Assembly (NCBI GenBank): GCA_031289325.1
Contig: JAITPS010000039.1
Location: forward strand, 1-12,347
Direction of reading: 5' to 3'
DNA length: 12,347 nucleotides
DNA from: Candidatus Methanovirga meridionalis
Lineage (GTDB): Archaea; Methanobacteriota; Methanobacteria; Methanobacteriales; Methanobacteriaceae
Part shown: piece after piece, positions 7,104 to 12,347 of the stretch
How positions within the stretch are numbered: the first letter of the stretch is position 1
Layout: each line of letters opens with the position of its first letter
Made by a program: the position numbers and the translations under genes
Notes under the pieces: generated by a model
Told to the model about the DNA's origin: nothing
The model's database searches: none
The model's input: only the letters and a program-made list of their open reading frames with translations

Positions 7104-7892
7104 TTAATACAAAAATAAAGTTAATAAATTTCTTAATCCTGGTGCAAGTCCTAAAATAAATATAGTTAATTTTAATAATCCTTTAATTACATCATCATCA
7201 ACATATTTTTCTATCACATACAACGATAGGCTTATCACTATTATTTTTAAAGGGAAAATACTTGCTGCTGTTAAAGTTTCTTTATAAATAAGATTAGGAA
7301 TTACATGCTGTTCATTGTATCCATATAAGTCCACAGCCACAAATGTACTTGAACCATCTAAAAGATGAGCTGATATAATAGCTAAATTGTACTTATCCTT
7401 GTAAAGATAGAAGAATTTACCGATTAAAAAGAACAATATAGTTAATACAGTCCAAATAGCTATTATCTCTAAACTTGAAATTATATTTATCCTATTTATT
7501 CCTACAAAAAGTGGGATCGATAAAATTATTCCTATTAAAAATAAAACCTTTTTATAATTTATATTCCTTTTCTTTTCAAAATATAGTCCTAATAATAAAG
7601 ATAAAATTGTTGTACTACCTACAATAAAATATATCCCTGGTGTAATTAAAAACCAATTGTAAGGTAAAATTCCATTGTCTACAAAGGCTCTTATACATGA
7701 ACCAATAAAAATAAATGGAATCACATAGAAAATTAATTCAGTGGGATCTTTTCCTAATTTTTTAAAAAGCTTTATTAATCCAAAGATTATTAAAATCAGT
7801 ACAATACCATAAATTATAGTATTTAATAGGGTATAACCTGAAAAAAAATAAGTTTTTAAAAATTCTATTACTTTGAAATATAAATCCACCAT
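7104..7892 (-). CDS. DUF63 family multi-pass membrane protein
   Basis: 262-aa integral membrane protein of the archaeal DUF63 family; function unknown. Hydrophobic segments are at about 22-42, 52-70, 80-104, 114-132, 138-162, 207-227 and 236-258, so roughly seven helices. Family signatures are RAFVDNGILP (68-77), the acidic/His motif HLLDGSSTFVAVD (176-188), NEQHVIP (193-199) and LGLAPGLRN (247-255). The conserved His, Asp and Glu within or near membrane segments would fit a membrane-embedded enzyme or metal site, but that is inference. The start ATG at 7892 has GTGAT 2 bases upstream (complement 7895-7899), the same short signal used by mfnF. Upstream lies a long repeat tract, so it is probably monocistronic. 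Confidence 0.88.
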   Translation of the reverse strand: MVDLYFKVIEFLKTYFFSGYTLLNTIIYGIVLILIIFGLIKLFKKLGKDPTELIFYVIPFIFIGSCIRAFVDNGILPYNWFLITPGIYFIVGSTTILSLLLGLYFEKKRNINYKKVLFLIGIILSIPLFVGINRINIISSLEIIAIWTVLTILFFLIGKFFYLYKDKYNLAIISAHLLDGSSTFVAVDLYGYNEQHVIPNLIYKETLTAASIFPLKIIVISLSLYVIEKYVDDDVIKGLLKLTIFILGLAPGLRNLLTLFLY

Positions 7893-8060
7893 AAATCACT
7901 TTATTTATTAAATCATTTTATAAAAGGGCTTATATAATCAAGCTACGAAATATAAATATTTTTTAAAATAAGAAATTCTCATTATTTTCAATAACTTGTT
8001 TGTTAGAATACAAACATTATATATAATAAGAATAATATAATAATATAGTATATAATAAAT
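7893..8060. other. Upstream region of the DUF63 gene
   Basis: No gene is seen. Read on the minus strand it contains TATA-like strings (TTATATAA around 7930-7937; TATTATATATAATG around 8012-8025) that could hold the DUF63 promoter, but none stands out from the AT-rich background. It is followed at 8061 by a 7-bp tandem repeat. Confidence 0.4.
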
Positions 8061-8088
8061 ATTAGTTATTAGTCATTAGTCATTAGTC
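8061..8088. repeat. 7-bp tandem repeat, 4 copies
   Basis: ATTAGTT followed by three ATTAGTC units (8061-8088), then ATTATGG leading into the dispersed element's A terminus GGAAAAGTTCTTAAAT at 8094. Confidence 0.85.
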
Positions 8089-8094
8089 ATTATG

Positions 8095-8847
8095 GAAAAG
8101 TTCTTAAATTTTAAAATTCTTAAATTTTAAAGTAATAATTTTTTTTATTAATTTATTTAATTTTAAATATTAATTCATAAAAATCCATAATTTTAAATTT
8201 TAAATAATACCAATATATTTTAATTAATATAAATAATTTTTAATCAATACAAATAATTTTTAATTAATTTTAAATAATATTAATAATTTTTAAATAATAT
8301 AAATAAGTTTTAATCAATATAAATAATTTTTAATTAATTTTAAATAATATAAATAATTTTTAATCAATATAAATAATATAAATAAGTTTTAATTATTTTT
8401 AAATAATATTAATAAGTTTTAAATAATATTAATAATTTTTAAATAATATAAATAATTTTTAATCAATATAAATAATTTTTAATTAATTTTAATTAATATA
8501 AATAATTTTTAATTAATTTTAAATAATATTAATAAGTTTTAATTAATTTTAATTAATATTAATAAGTTTTAATTATTTTTAAATAATATTAATAAGTTTT
8601 AAATAATATAAATAATTTTTAATTAATTTTAAATAATATTAATAATTTTAAACTAATATAAATAATTTTAAACTAATATAAATAATATTAATAATTTTTA
8701 AATAATATAAATAAGTTTTAATAATTTTTAAATAATATAAATAAGTTTTAATTATTTTTAAATAATATTAATAAGTTTTAATTATTTTTAAATAATATAA
8801 ATAAGTTTTAAATAATATAAATAAACTTTAAATTAATATTTTTTAAC
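8095..8847 (+). repeat. Dispersed intergenic repeat, copy 5 left part, massively expanded
   Basis: It starts with the A end GGAAAAGTTCTTAAAT (AAAGTTCTTAA at 8097-8107), with TTCTTAAATTTTAAA partly duplicated at 8116. It continues through CATAAAAATCCATAATTTTAA to about 8210, as in the other copies. From about 8205 to 8830 it is an irregular array of short modules such as AATATAAATAATTTTTAATC, AATAAGTTTTAATTATTTTT and TTAATTTTAAATAATATTAA, almost devoid of G and C. In other copies this inner part is only about 40-60 bp. It ends at the first of two 36-bp direct repeats (8811-8846). No ORF of note. Confidence 0.8.
8811..8846. repeat. 36-bp direct repeat, left flank of small-ORF segment
   Basis: Positions 8811-8846 and 9277-9312 are identical except for one base (A at 8838, G at 9304). 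Both are the element module AAATAAACTTTAAATTAAT followed by TTTTTTAA. The 430 bases between them carry the tiny ORFs. This arrangement fits insertion into, or duplication around, one point of the dispersed repeat. Confidence 0.85.
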
Positions 8848-8876
8848 TTTTTAATATTTTTTTTGGAGGCGAATAC

Positions 8877-8933
8877 ATGTTTTGTGTTGCTGTTGTGGTT
8901 AATTTGTTCTTGCTTAGGAGGAGATTGAGATGA
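8877..8933 (+). CDS. 18-aa leader-like small ORF
   Basis: Short peptide MFCVAVVVNLFLLRRRLR. A strong ribosome-binding site, GGAGGCGA (8865-8872), sits 4-5 bases before the ATG. The stop TGA overlaps the next start as ATGA (8930-8933), a classic translational-coupling arrangement. Its 3' part doubles as the next gene's GGAGGAGAT ribosome-binding site. The peptide is hydrophobic then Arg-rich. It may be a coupling leader, a remnant of a longer gene, or a genuine small membrane peptide; it resembles no family I recognise. Confidence 0.4.
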   Translation: MFCVAVVVNLFLLRRRLR

Positions 8934-8935
8934 GT
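8910..8935. repeat. 26-bp direct repeat carrying a ribosome-binding site and start codon
   Basis: Positions 8910-8935 and 9073-9098 are identical over 26 bases: TTGCTTAGGAGGAGATTGAG followed by ATGAGT. Each copy ends one small ORF in one frame and begins the next in another, so the initiation module has been duplicated between consecutive genes. Confidence 0.9.
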
Positions 8936-9091
8936 GAAGTGAGTGATATTAAAGAGTTAAGTAAAAAGGTTGACTCTCTAAATTGTAGATTAGATTCTAT
9001 GAATAAGCGGTTTAGTATGTTGTATGTTGGTATGATAGCTATTATTGCTTGTTTGTTGAGGTTGATGTTGATTTGCTTAGGAGGAGATTGA
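8930..9091 (+). CDS. 53-aa small membrane protein with N-terminal coiled coil
   Basis: Starts MSEVSDIKELSKKVDSLN and has heptad-like spacing through about residue 27 (I7, L10, V14, L17, L21, M24), consistent with a short coiled coil. One predicted membrane helix follows at about 30-50 (MLYVGMIAIIACLL), then GGD. This layout resembles small phage holin-partner (XhlA-type) proteins, but only in architecture; no homology is claimed. The ribosome-binding site GGAGGAGAT overlaps the preceding ORF. Its codons are less AT-biased than the flanking repeat DNA, which supports real coding. Confidence 0.6.
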   Translation: MSEVSDIKELSKKVDSLNCRLDSMNKRFSMLYVGMIAIIACLLRLMLICLGGD

Positions 9092-9092
9092 G

Positions 9093-9204
9093 ATGAGTAA
9101 TAGAACATGGAAGGATATGTGGAAGTGGTTTGGATTTAGTTGCTGTAATTTCTATTTCAGTGGCTTTGTATCATGACTTCGTGGGGTTGATAATCATGAA
9201 TTAA
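9093..9204 (+). pseudogene. Small membrane protein ORF, apparently frameshifted
   Basis: An ATG at 9093, one base after the previous stop, with GGAGGAGAT, encodes MSNRTWKDMWKWFG and then runs to TGA at 9174-9176 (27 aa). From 9133 the adjacent frame instead reads DLVAVISISVALYHDFVGLI and ends TAA at 9202-9204, a good membrane helix. The simplest reading is one extra G near 9132-9133 (TTTGGATTTAG), original product about 36 aa: Trp/Lys-rich head plus one membrane helix. Sequencing error, a true mutation or programmed frameshifting could each explain it. The function is unknown. Confidence 0.5.
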
Positions 9205-9238
9205 TTTTTTTAATTTTTTTTTGGGAGGATTAAATATA

Positions 9239-9277
9239 ATGTTTGATTTGTTTTTAAACAATATTAATAATTTTTAA
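9239..9277 (+). CDS. 12-codon ORF with strong RBS, probably a truncated gene start
   Basis: GGGAGGAT (9223-9230) precedes an ATG at 9239-9241 that encodes only MFDLFLNNINNF before TAA. The frame ends where the AT-rich dispersed repeat begins (about 9255), and the last residues are encoded by repeat sequence. A strong ribosome-binding site on so short a frame suggests that a longer gene was cut by the repeat junction. Product function unknown. Confidence 0.25.
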   Translation: MFDLFLNNINNF

Positions 9278-9362
9278 ATAATATAAATAAACTTTAAATT
9301 AATGTTTTTTAATAATATTTAATTTTAAAAAAAGTTATTTATTAATAACTTTATCAAAACTA
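9255..9362 (+). repeat. Dispersed intergenic repeat, copy 5 right part (B end)
   Basis: It resumes with AATATTAATAATTTTTAAAT and the second 36-bp direct repeat (9277-9312), then AATAATATTTAATTTTAAAA, then the B terminus TTAATAACTTT (9343-9353, one mismatch) followed by ATCAAAACTA. With 8095-8847 it makes one complete but interrupted element, placing the B end 50-60 bp upstream of the NifB-like gene. Confidence 0.75.
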
Positions 9363-9377
9363 CTATATTTAAAATAA

Positions 9378-9405
9378 ATGATAAGGAGATAATGATAAGG
9401 AGATA
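9378..9405 (+). promoter_or_regulatory. Duplicated ribosome-binding site upstream of the NifB-like gene
   Basis: The 14-mer AATGATAAGGAGAT occurs twice in tandem (9378-9391 and, sharing its frame with the first possible ATG, 9392-9405). The first GGAG serves an ATG at 9392 with only 3 bases of spacing; the second serves the ATG at 9413 with 10. The duplication creates the ambiguity in the start. Confidence 0.6.
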
Positions 9406-9412
9406 TATAACT

Positions 9413-10282
9413 ATGATAAATGAACACAAAGGTTTAAGATTTGCACATATTACAAAAGCCCATCCCTGTTTCAATGAAAAAATCCATGATAAAGTAGGTA
9501 GAGTTCATGTTCCAATAGCACCAAAATGTAATATCTATTGTAATTTCTGTACTCGAGATATTAATAATGAAGACATAAGACCAGGAGTGGCTGCTTGTAT
9601 TATGGATAGTGATGGAGCTATTGATCATGTGCATAAAGTAACAGAAGATGGTCCTATTTCAGTCGTGGGAGTAGCAGGACCAGGCGATTCATTAGCAAAC
9701 AAAGAAACATTCGAATTCTTTAAAAAGTTAAGGGATGAAAAACCAGATTTAATTAAATGTATGAGTACAAATGGTCTGTTGCTCCCTAAATATGCTGATG
9801 AATTAGCTGAACTTGGAGTGAATACAGTGACTGTGACTATCAATGCAATAGACCCAGAAATAGCTAAAGATATTTATTCTTTTATTAAATATGAAGGCAA
9901 AGTATATAAAGGTAAGCAAGCGGTTGAAATATTGATTAAAAATCAACTTGAGGGAGTTGAAAAATTAGCTCAAAATGGAGTTATAGTTAAAGTTAACACG
10001 GTTTTAATCCCAGGGCTTAATGACAAACATATTGAAGAAATAGCTAAAGAGGTTAAAAAAAGAGGGGCTTCACTTATGAATATTCTTCCACTCATCCCAT
10101 TAAATAAATTAAAAGATTATCCAAGACCTGATTGTGAATTAATTGAAAAGGTTAGAAATGAGGTGGAAGAAATAATTCCTGTTTTTAGAGCATGCACTCA
10201 ATGTAGAGCAGATGCTTATGGTATTCCAGGCAAAAAATCTGAGGATCATCATCTTGGTTTAACACCTGCAAGTCATTACTAA
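9413..10282 (+). CDS. nifB: NifB-type radical SAM protein (stand-alone, methanogen type)
   Basis: NifB assembles the 8Fe-9S-carbide precursor of nitrogenase cofactors from two 4Fe-4S clusters, using a third radical SAM cluster. From the chosen start (289 aa): radical SAM CNIYCNFC with C39, C43 and C46; the NifB-specific HPCF with C19; GVAGPGDSLAN (86-96); STNG (118-121); and C-terminal CTQCRADAYG with C261 and C264, the other cluster ligands. There is no NifX-like domain, as usual in methanogens. An in-frame ATG at 9392 would add seven residues (MIRRYIT); 9413 gives the family-like N-terminus and better spacing. No nifH, nifD or nifK is visible nearby, and many non-diazotrophic methanogens carry such NifB homologues, so the physiological product here is uncertain. 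It converges on archease with a 4-bp gap. Confidence 0.9.
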   Translation: MINEHKGLRFAHITKAHPCFNEKIHDKVGRVHVPIAPKCNIYCNFCTRDINNEDIRPGVAACIMDSDGAIDHVHKVTEDGPISVVGVAGPGDSLANKETFEFFKKLRDEKPDLIKCMSTNGLLLPKYADELAELGVNTVTVTINAIDPEIAKDIYSFIKYEGKVYKGKQAVEILIKNQLEGVEKLAQNGVIVKVNTVLIPGLNDKHIEEIAKEVKKRGASLMNILPLIPLNKLKDYPRPDCELIEKVRNEVEEIIPVFRACTQCRADAYGIPGKKSEDHHLGLTPASHY

Positions 10283-10286
10283 TCAA

Positions 10287-10745
10287 TCATAAATCTAAAA
10301 TTACTCTTAATTCATACTTTTCCTTTTCTTTTTTAATTTCCATCAGATGAAATGTAATAGCTTTAACCTCTGACTTTTTTTCATGTTTGCTCCAATCTAT
10401 TTTATCTCCTTTAACTTCACCTATTAATTTATAACCCTCACTTTGTTTACTAATGGAATCGACTTTAAAATATGAAAATAATAAAAAATCAACTTCATGA
10501 ATAAATAAAAGTTCTTCTAAATACATATAAAGTAAAGAAACTAAATCTTCAGACTTAACAACAATTTTTACACTTATAACACTGTTAACTTTGCAAGTAT
10601 TGGTTATAACATTAAACATTGCAAGTCCACTATTTTCAAATCCTTCTTCTAATGTCTTACCAAACGAATGAAAACCTATATCTGCTGTAACATCAAAATA
10701 TCTGTATTTTTCTTCATAATACTTTTCAAAATCTTTTTTTTTCAT
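10287..10745 (-). CDS. Archease (RtcB tRNA-ligase activator)
   Basis: Archease promotes guanylylation and turnover of the tRNA-splicing ligase RtcB. 152 aa from the chosen start. Signatures are YFDVTADIGFHSFGKTLEE (about 16-34) with the metal-binding Asp at 22, ALAMFN (about 41-46), LLYMYLEELLF (71-81), VKAITFH with His at 133, and the C-terminal VILDL with Asp at 151; these are the usual metal ligands. The frame could begin at a GTG (10752-10754), but that GTGA is better read as the ribosome-binding site for the ATG at 10743-10745, as for mfnF and DUF63. The length is close to the usual 140-150 aa. No rtcB in the window. Confidence 0.9.
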   Translation of the reverse strand: MKKKDFEKYYEEKYRYFDVTADIGFHSFGKTLEEGFENSGLAMFNVITNTCKVNSVISVKIVVKSEDLVSLLYMYLEELLFIHEVDFLLFSYFKVDSISKQSEGYKLIGEVKGDKIDWSKHEKKSEVKAITFHLMEIKKEKEKYELRVILDL

Positions 10746-11035
10746 GAATTTCACATTAAAATATTTAATTAATAAAATAAAAATATAGATAGAATTATAA
10801 TTTATTTTAATAATAATTAAGAATATTTTTTAATAAATAAATAAATAATAAATTAATATTTAATTAATGAATAAATTATATTCTATAAATCTCATAATTA
10901 AATGATATTAAAAATTCTTTTAATGATTAAACTTCAAATCATTGAATAAAGTTTAGGAATTTTTATAAAATATTAGTTTTGGAATGCTCTCTCTAGGCTT
11001 TTATTTAAATAAGAATATAAACTTACCATATAAAT
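10746..11035. other. Divergent intergenic region, archease / small membrane gene
   Basis: No gene or copy of the dispersed repeat is recognised. Short AT-rich stretches such as AATAAATAAATAAATAATAA (10834 on) are simple sequence. Being between divergent genes, it should hold both promoters. Confidence 0.5.
11000..11012 (+). promoter_or_regulatory. Candidate TATA box for the 58-aa membrane protein gene
   Basis: TTTATTTAAATAA lies after a less AT-rich stretch (GGAATGCTCTCTCTAGGCT) and 36 bases before GAGGTGA. Archaeal start sites usually fall about 25 bases after the TATA box, which would give a leader of roughly 10-25 bases. Background AT content makes this uncertain. Confidence 0.3.
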
Positions 11036-11048
11036 AGAGGTGAAATAA

Positions 11049-11225
11049 ATGAAAAGTATTAATTCGTATAATAAAGACCCTTTAAGAAAAGAAAAGCCAA
11101 TAATTGATTTATATGGTGTCAATCCTACAATTATTTACTCTTACATAACTATATTTTTAGTTTTAATGATTTTGGTACTTGGTGTATTATTTGCTATTAA
11201 TAATTACCCACCAAACATAATATAA
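11049..11225 (+). CDS. 58-aa single-pass membrane protein, function unknown
   Basis: Starts MKSINSYNKDPLRKEKPI, a positively charged, polar N-terminal segment of about 28 residues, followed by one membrane helix at about 29-50 (IIYSYITIFLVLMILVLGVL) and the short tail NNYPPNII. The positive-inside rule puts the N-terminus in the cytoplasm. The ribosome-binding site AGAGGTGA (11036-11043), 5 bases before the ATG, is the best in the window, so the gene is very likely real. It does not look like Sec61 beta, SecE or an ATP synthase subunit that I can recognise. It is followed by a hairpin with T12, so it is probably a single-gene transcript. Confidence 0.7.
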   Translation: MKSINSYNKDPLRKEKPIIDLYGVNPTIIYSYITIFLVLMILVLGVLFAINNYPPNII

Positions 11226-11245
11226 AACTAAAATATTCATGTAAG

Positions 11246-11340
11246 TAGCTATTATGGATACTATTCAATCAATTTATAATTCACTCTAAATTTCAACTCC
11301 CACATTTAGTATTCTATAATAGCTATTATTTTTTTTTTTT
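11246..11340 (+). terminator. Long stem-loop followed by T12: terminator or 3' structured RNA
   Basis: The left arm TAGCTATTATGGATAC (11246-11261) pairs with the right arm GTATTCTATAATAGCTA (11309-11325): 16 base pairs with one G-U and one bulged U. The loop is 47 bases and includes CAACTCCCACATTT. A run of 12 T follows three bases after the stem (11329-11340). It begins 20 bases after the 58-aa gene's stop. The T12 alone would terminate archaeal transcription; the well-paired stem suggests a 3'-end-protected transcript or a small RNA. Confidence 0.6.
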
Positions 11341-11760
11341 AGAAATGTTATTTGCAGTGTAAAATTAGCATGAATTTTCAAAATTAAGAAAATTAAAGAT
11401 TTGTTATCGAAGATAACTTAGAAAAATCAGAGATTTTTCGTTTCTAACTTTAAAAAATAGAAAATTTATTAATTGTAAAGATCTATTCTCTTTTTACGGT
11501 ACATATTTATTTTTTCTAAAAATTTGATATAATATTTAACTATTGTTTTTCATATTTTTAATTTTAGTTTTCCTTTATATATTTTACTTTTACAAAAAAT
11601 AATAGTTTTAAAGAAATTATTTTCTCTACTCACTTATAAGTTCCATTTATATAGTATAAAAAATAATAAATAAAATCAATAATCAAAATCATGATTTTTT
11701 AAATTAAATCACAACAATTATACTTTTTTAATAAAAAAAAATAAAAATAATTCATATTAT
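11341..11760. other. Gene-free region with tandem hairpins
   Basis: No ORF with a start and ribosome-binding site is seen. Two adjacent perfect hairpins lie at 11403-11417 (GTTATC-GAA-GATAAC) and 11421-11439 (GAAAAATC-AGA-GATTTTTC). A 14-bp perfect palindrome AAAATCATGATTTT is at 11685-11698. TATA-like ATTTATATAGTATAAAAAAT lies at about 11645-11664. Confidence 0.5.
11403..11439. ncRNA. Pair of perfect 3-nt-loop hairpins (candidate structured RNA or binding site)
   Basis: A 6-bp stem with GAA loop and an 8-bp stem with AGA loop are separated by three bases. The local composition is less extreme than the surroundings (GTTATCGAAGATAAC contains balanced G and C), so the pairing is not simply AT noise. 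No known RNA family is recognised and no T run follows closely. Confidence 0.3.
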
Positions 11761-11840
11761 TTAATATAATACTTTTAAGATTAATATAATACTTTTAAGA
11801 TTAATATGTTATTTTTAAGATTAATATAATACTTTTAAGA
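11761..11840. repeat. 20-bp tandem repeat, 4 copies
   Basis: Units TTAATATAATACTTTTAAGA start at 11761, 11781, 11801 and 11821; the third differs at a few positions (TTAATATGTTATTTTTAAGA). The array lies 68 bp upstream of the Rpn-like gene and so probably within or near its promoter. Confidence 0.95.
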
Positions 11841-11907
11841 ATGTGAATATTTATTATATTGTTAATTACTTAGTGAATAGATTTTTTTTAGTGAGGAGAA
11901 TGATATT

Positions 11908-12347
11908 ATGGATAAATATTATGAGAGTTATGTGGAATTAAATTTATTGAATGATATGGCATTCAAATTTTTCTTTGGACAAGAAATGACGAAAGATAAT
12001 GCAGAATATTTAGTAAACACCATATTAGACTTCAATAATGCAAGTTTGAAAGGATCATTACATATTGTGGGAAATAAAGCTATAACATTACCAATTTTCG
12101 CAGGTAAAACATTAAAATTTGATGTTATAGGATTCAATGATCATGAAGTTATTGATATAGAAGTTGAAAATAGGAAAAAAGGCAACTACTTATGGAGAAT
12201 AGAAGCCTACGGTTCAGCAATACACCTCGAAAACTTCAAAAAAGGAGAAACATACGAAAACTTCAAAACAACCATAACAATCAGTATACTTAATTATAAC
12301 TTAGTTAAAGACGGTGAATTCTTTGAATATCAAACAACAACATTCGG
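11908..12347 (+). CDS. Rpn-family / PD-(D/E)XK transposase-type nuclease, 3' end outside window
   Basis: Incomplete: 146 codons, then the window ends. The N-terminus MDKYYESYVELNLLNDMAFK with FFFG (21-24) and NAEYLVNTIL (31-40) matches the Rpn/PDDEXK nuclease family transposase group, proteins related to recombination-promoting nucleases. The nuclease core is LKFDVIGF with D72 and VIDIEVEN with E85. The position usually occupied by Gln or Lys two residues after the Glu is Glu here (E87), which may affect activity; an alignment is needed to settle the register. YLWRIEAYGSAI and the Lys-rich NFKKGETYENFK follow as usual. The ribosome-binding site GAGGAG (11893-11898) is 9 bases before the ATG. 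It is preceded by the 20-bp tandem repeats, and is not obviously in an operon. Confidence 0.8.
   Translation, partial: MDKYYESYVELNLLNDMAFKFFFGQEMTKDNAEYLVNTILDFNNASLKGSLHIVGNKAITLPIFAGKTLKFDVIGFNDHEVIDIEVENRKKGNYLWRIEAYGSAIHLENFKKGETYENFKTTITISILNYNLVKDGEFFEYQTTTF

Noticed and set aside
8914..9108. 64-codon minus-strand frame over the small ORFs
   Set aside because: The plus strand has three ribosome-binding sites and coupled starts here; the minus frame has no start signal and is a shadow.
1..9370. Replication origin based on AT-rich repeats
   Set aside because: There is no orc1/cdc6 gene and no recognisable origin recognition boxes; the repeats recur in every gap rather than at one locus.
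9434..9843. Two minus-strand frames (66 and 72 codons)
   Set aside because: Both lie entirely antisense to the NifB radical SAM core.
11928..12137. 69-codon minus-strand frame
   Set aside because: Antisense to the Rpn-like N-terminus and nuclease core; no ribosome-binding site.

Overview
The window is very AT-rich and reads as chromosome from a methanogenic archaeon, most likely order Methanobacteriales (Methanobrevibacter- or Methanosphaera-like). Three protein families point that way: MfnF of methanofuran biosynthesis, a DUF63 membrane protein, and archease beside a stand-alone methanogen-type NifB. Ribosome-binding sites are pieces of GGAGGTGAT (GGAGG, GAGGTGA, GTGAT), as expected from an archaeal 16S 3' end. 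The genus is an inference.

Layout. 413-2071 (+) is a complete AAA-ATPase-like/DUF1703 protein with a C-terminal PD-(D/E)XK nuclease domain. 2329-4722 (-), convergent to it, is a RecQ helicase with two HRDC domains. 4723-5712 is mostly repeats, including a 15-bp minisatellite. 5713-6741 (-) is mfnF. 7104-7892 (-) is a DUF63 multi-pass membrane protein. 7893-8876 is almost pure A+T repeat. 8877-9204 (+) holds a cluster of tiny translationally coupled membrane ORFs, one of them frameshifted. 9413-10282 (+) is a NifB-type radical SAM protein, and archease (10287-10745, -) converges on it with a 4-bp gap. 11049-11225 (+) is a 58-aa single-pass membrane protein followed by a hairpin and a T12 run. 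11908-12347 (+) is the start of an Rpn/PD-(D/E)XK transposase-type nuclease cut by the window edge.

The main unexplained structure is a dispersed noncoding repeat of about 200 bp in all five intergenic gaps left of position 9370. It is seen as five main copies plus one fragment, in both orientations, and is not recognised to the right. The best-preserved copy (2107-2319) has perfect 11-bp inverted termini, AAAGTTCTTAA ... TTAAGAACTTT. Individual copies have grown by different internal tandem duplications. One very expanded copy (8095-9362) is split by a roughly 440-bp segment that carries the small-ORF cluster and is flanked by 36-bp direct repeats. recQ sits between inverted copies whose same ends face it. 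This looks like a MITE-like or regulatory/terminator repeat family; no transposase for it is visible here.

Functionally the window mixes housekeeping genes (mfnF, archease, nifB-like, DUF63, recQ) with accessory nuclease genes of families known to be amplified and mobile. The genes appear mostly independently transcribed, because almost every one is separated from its neighbours by a repeat-filled gap.
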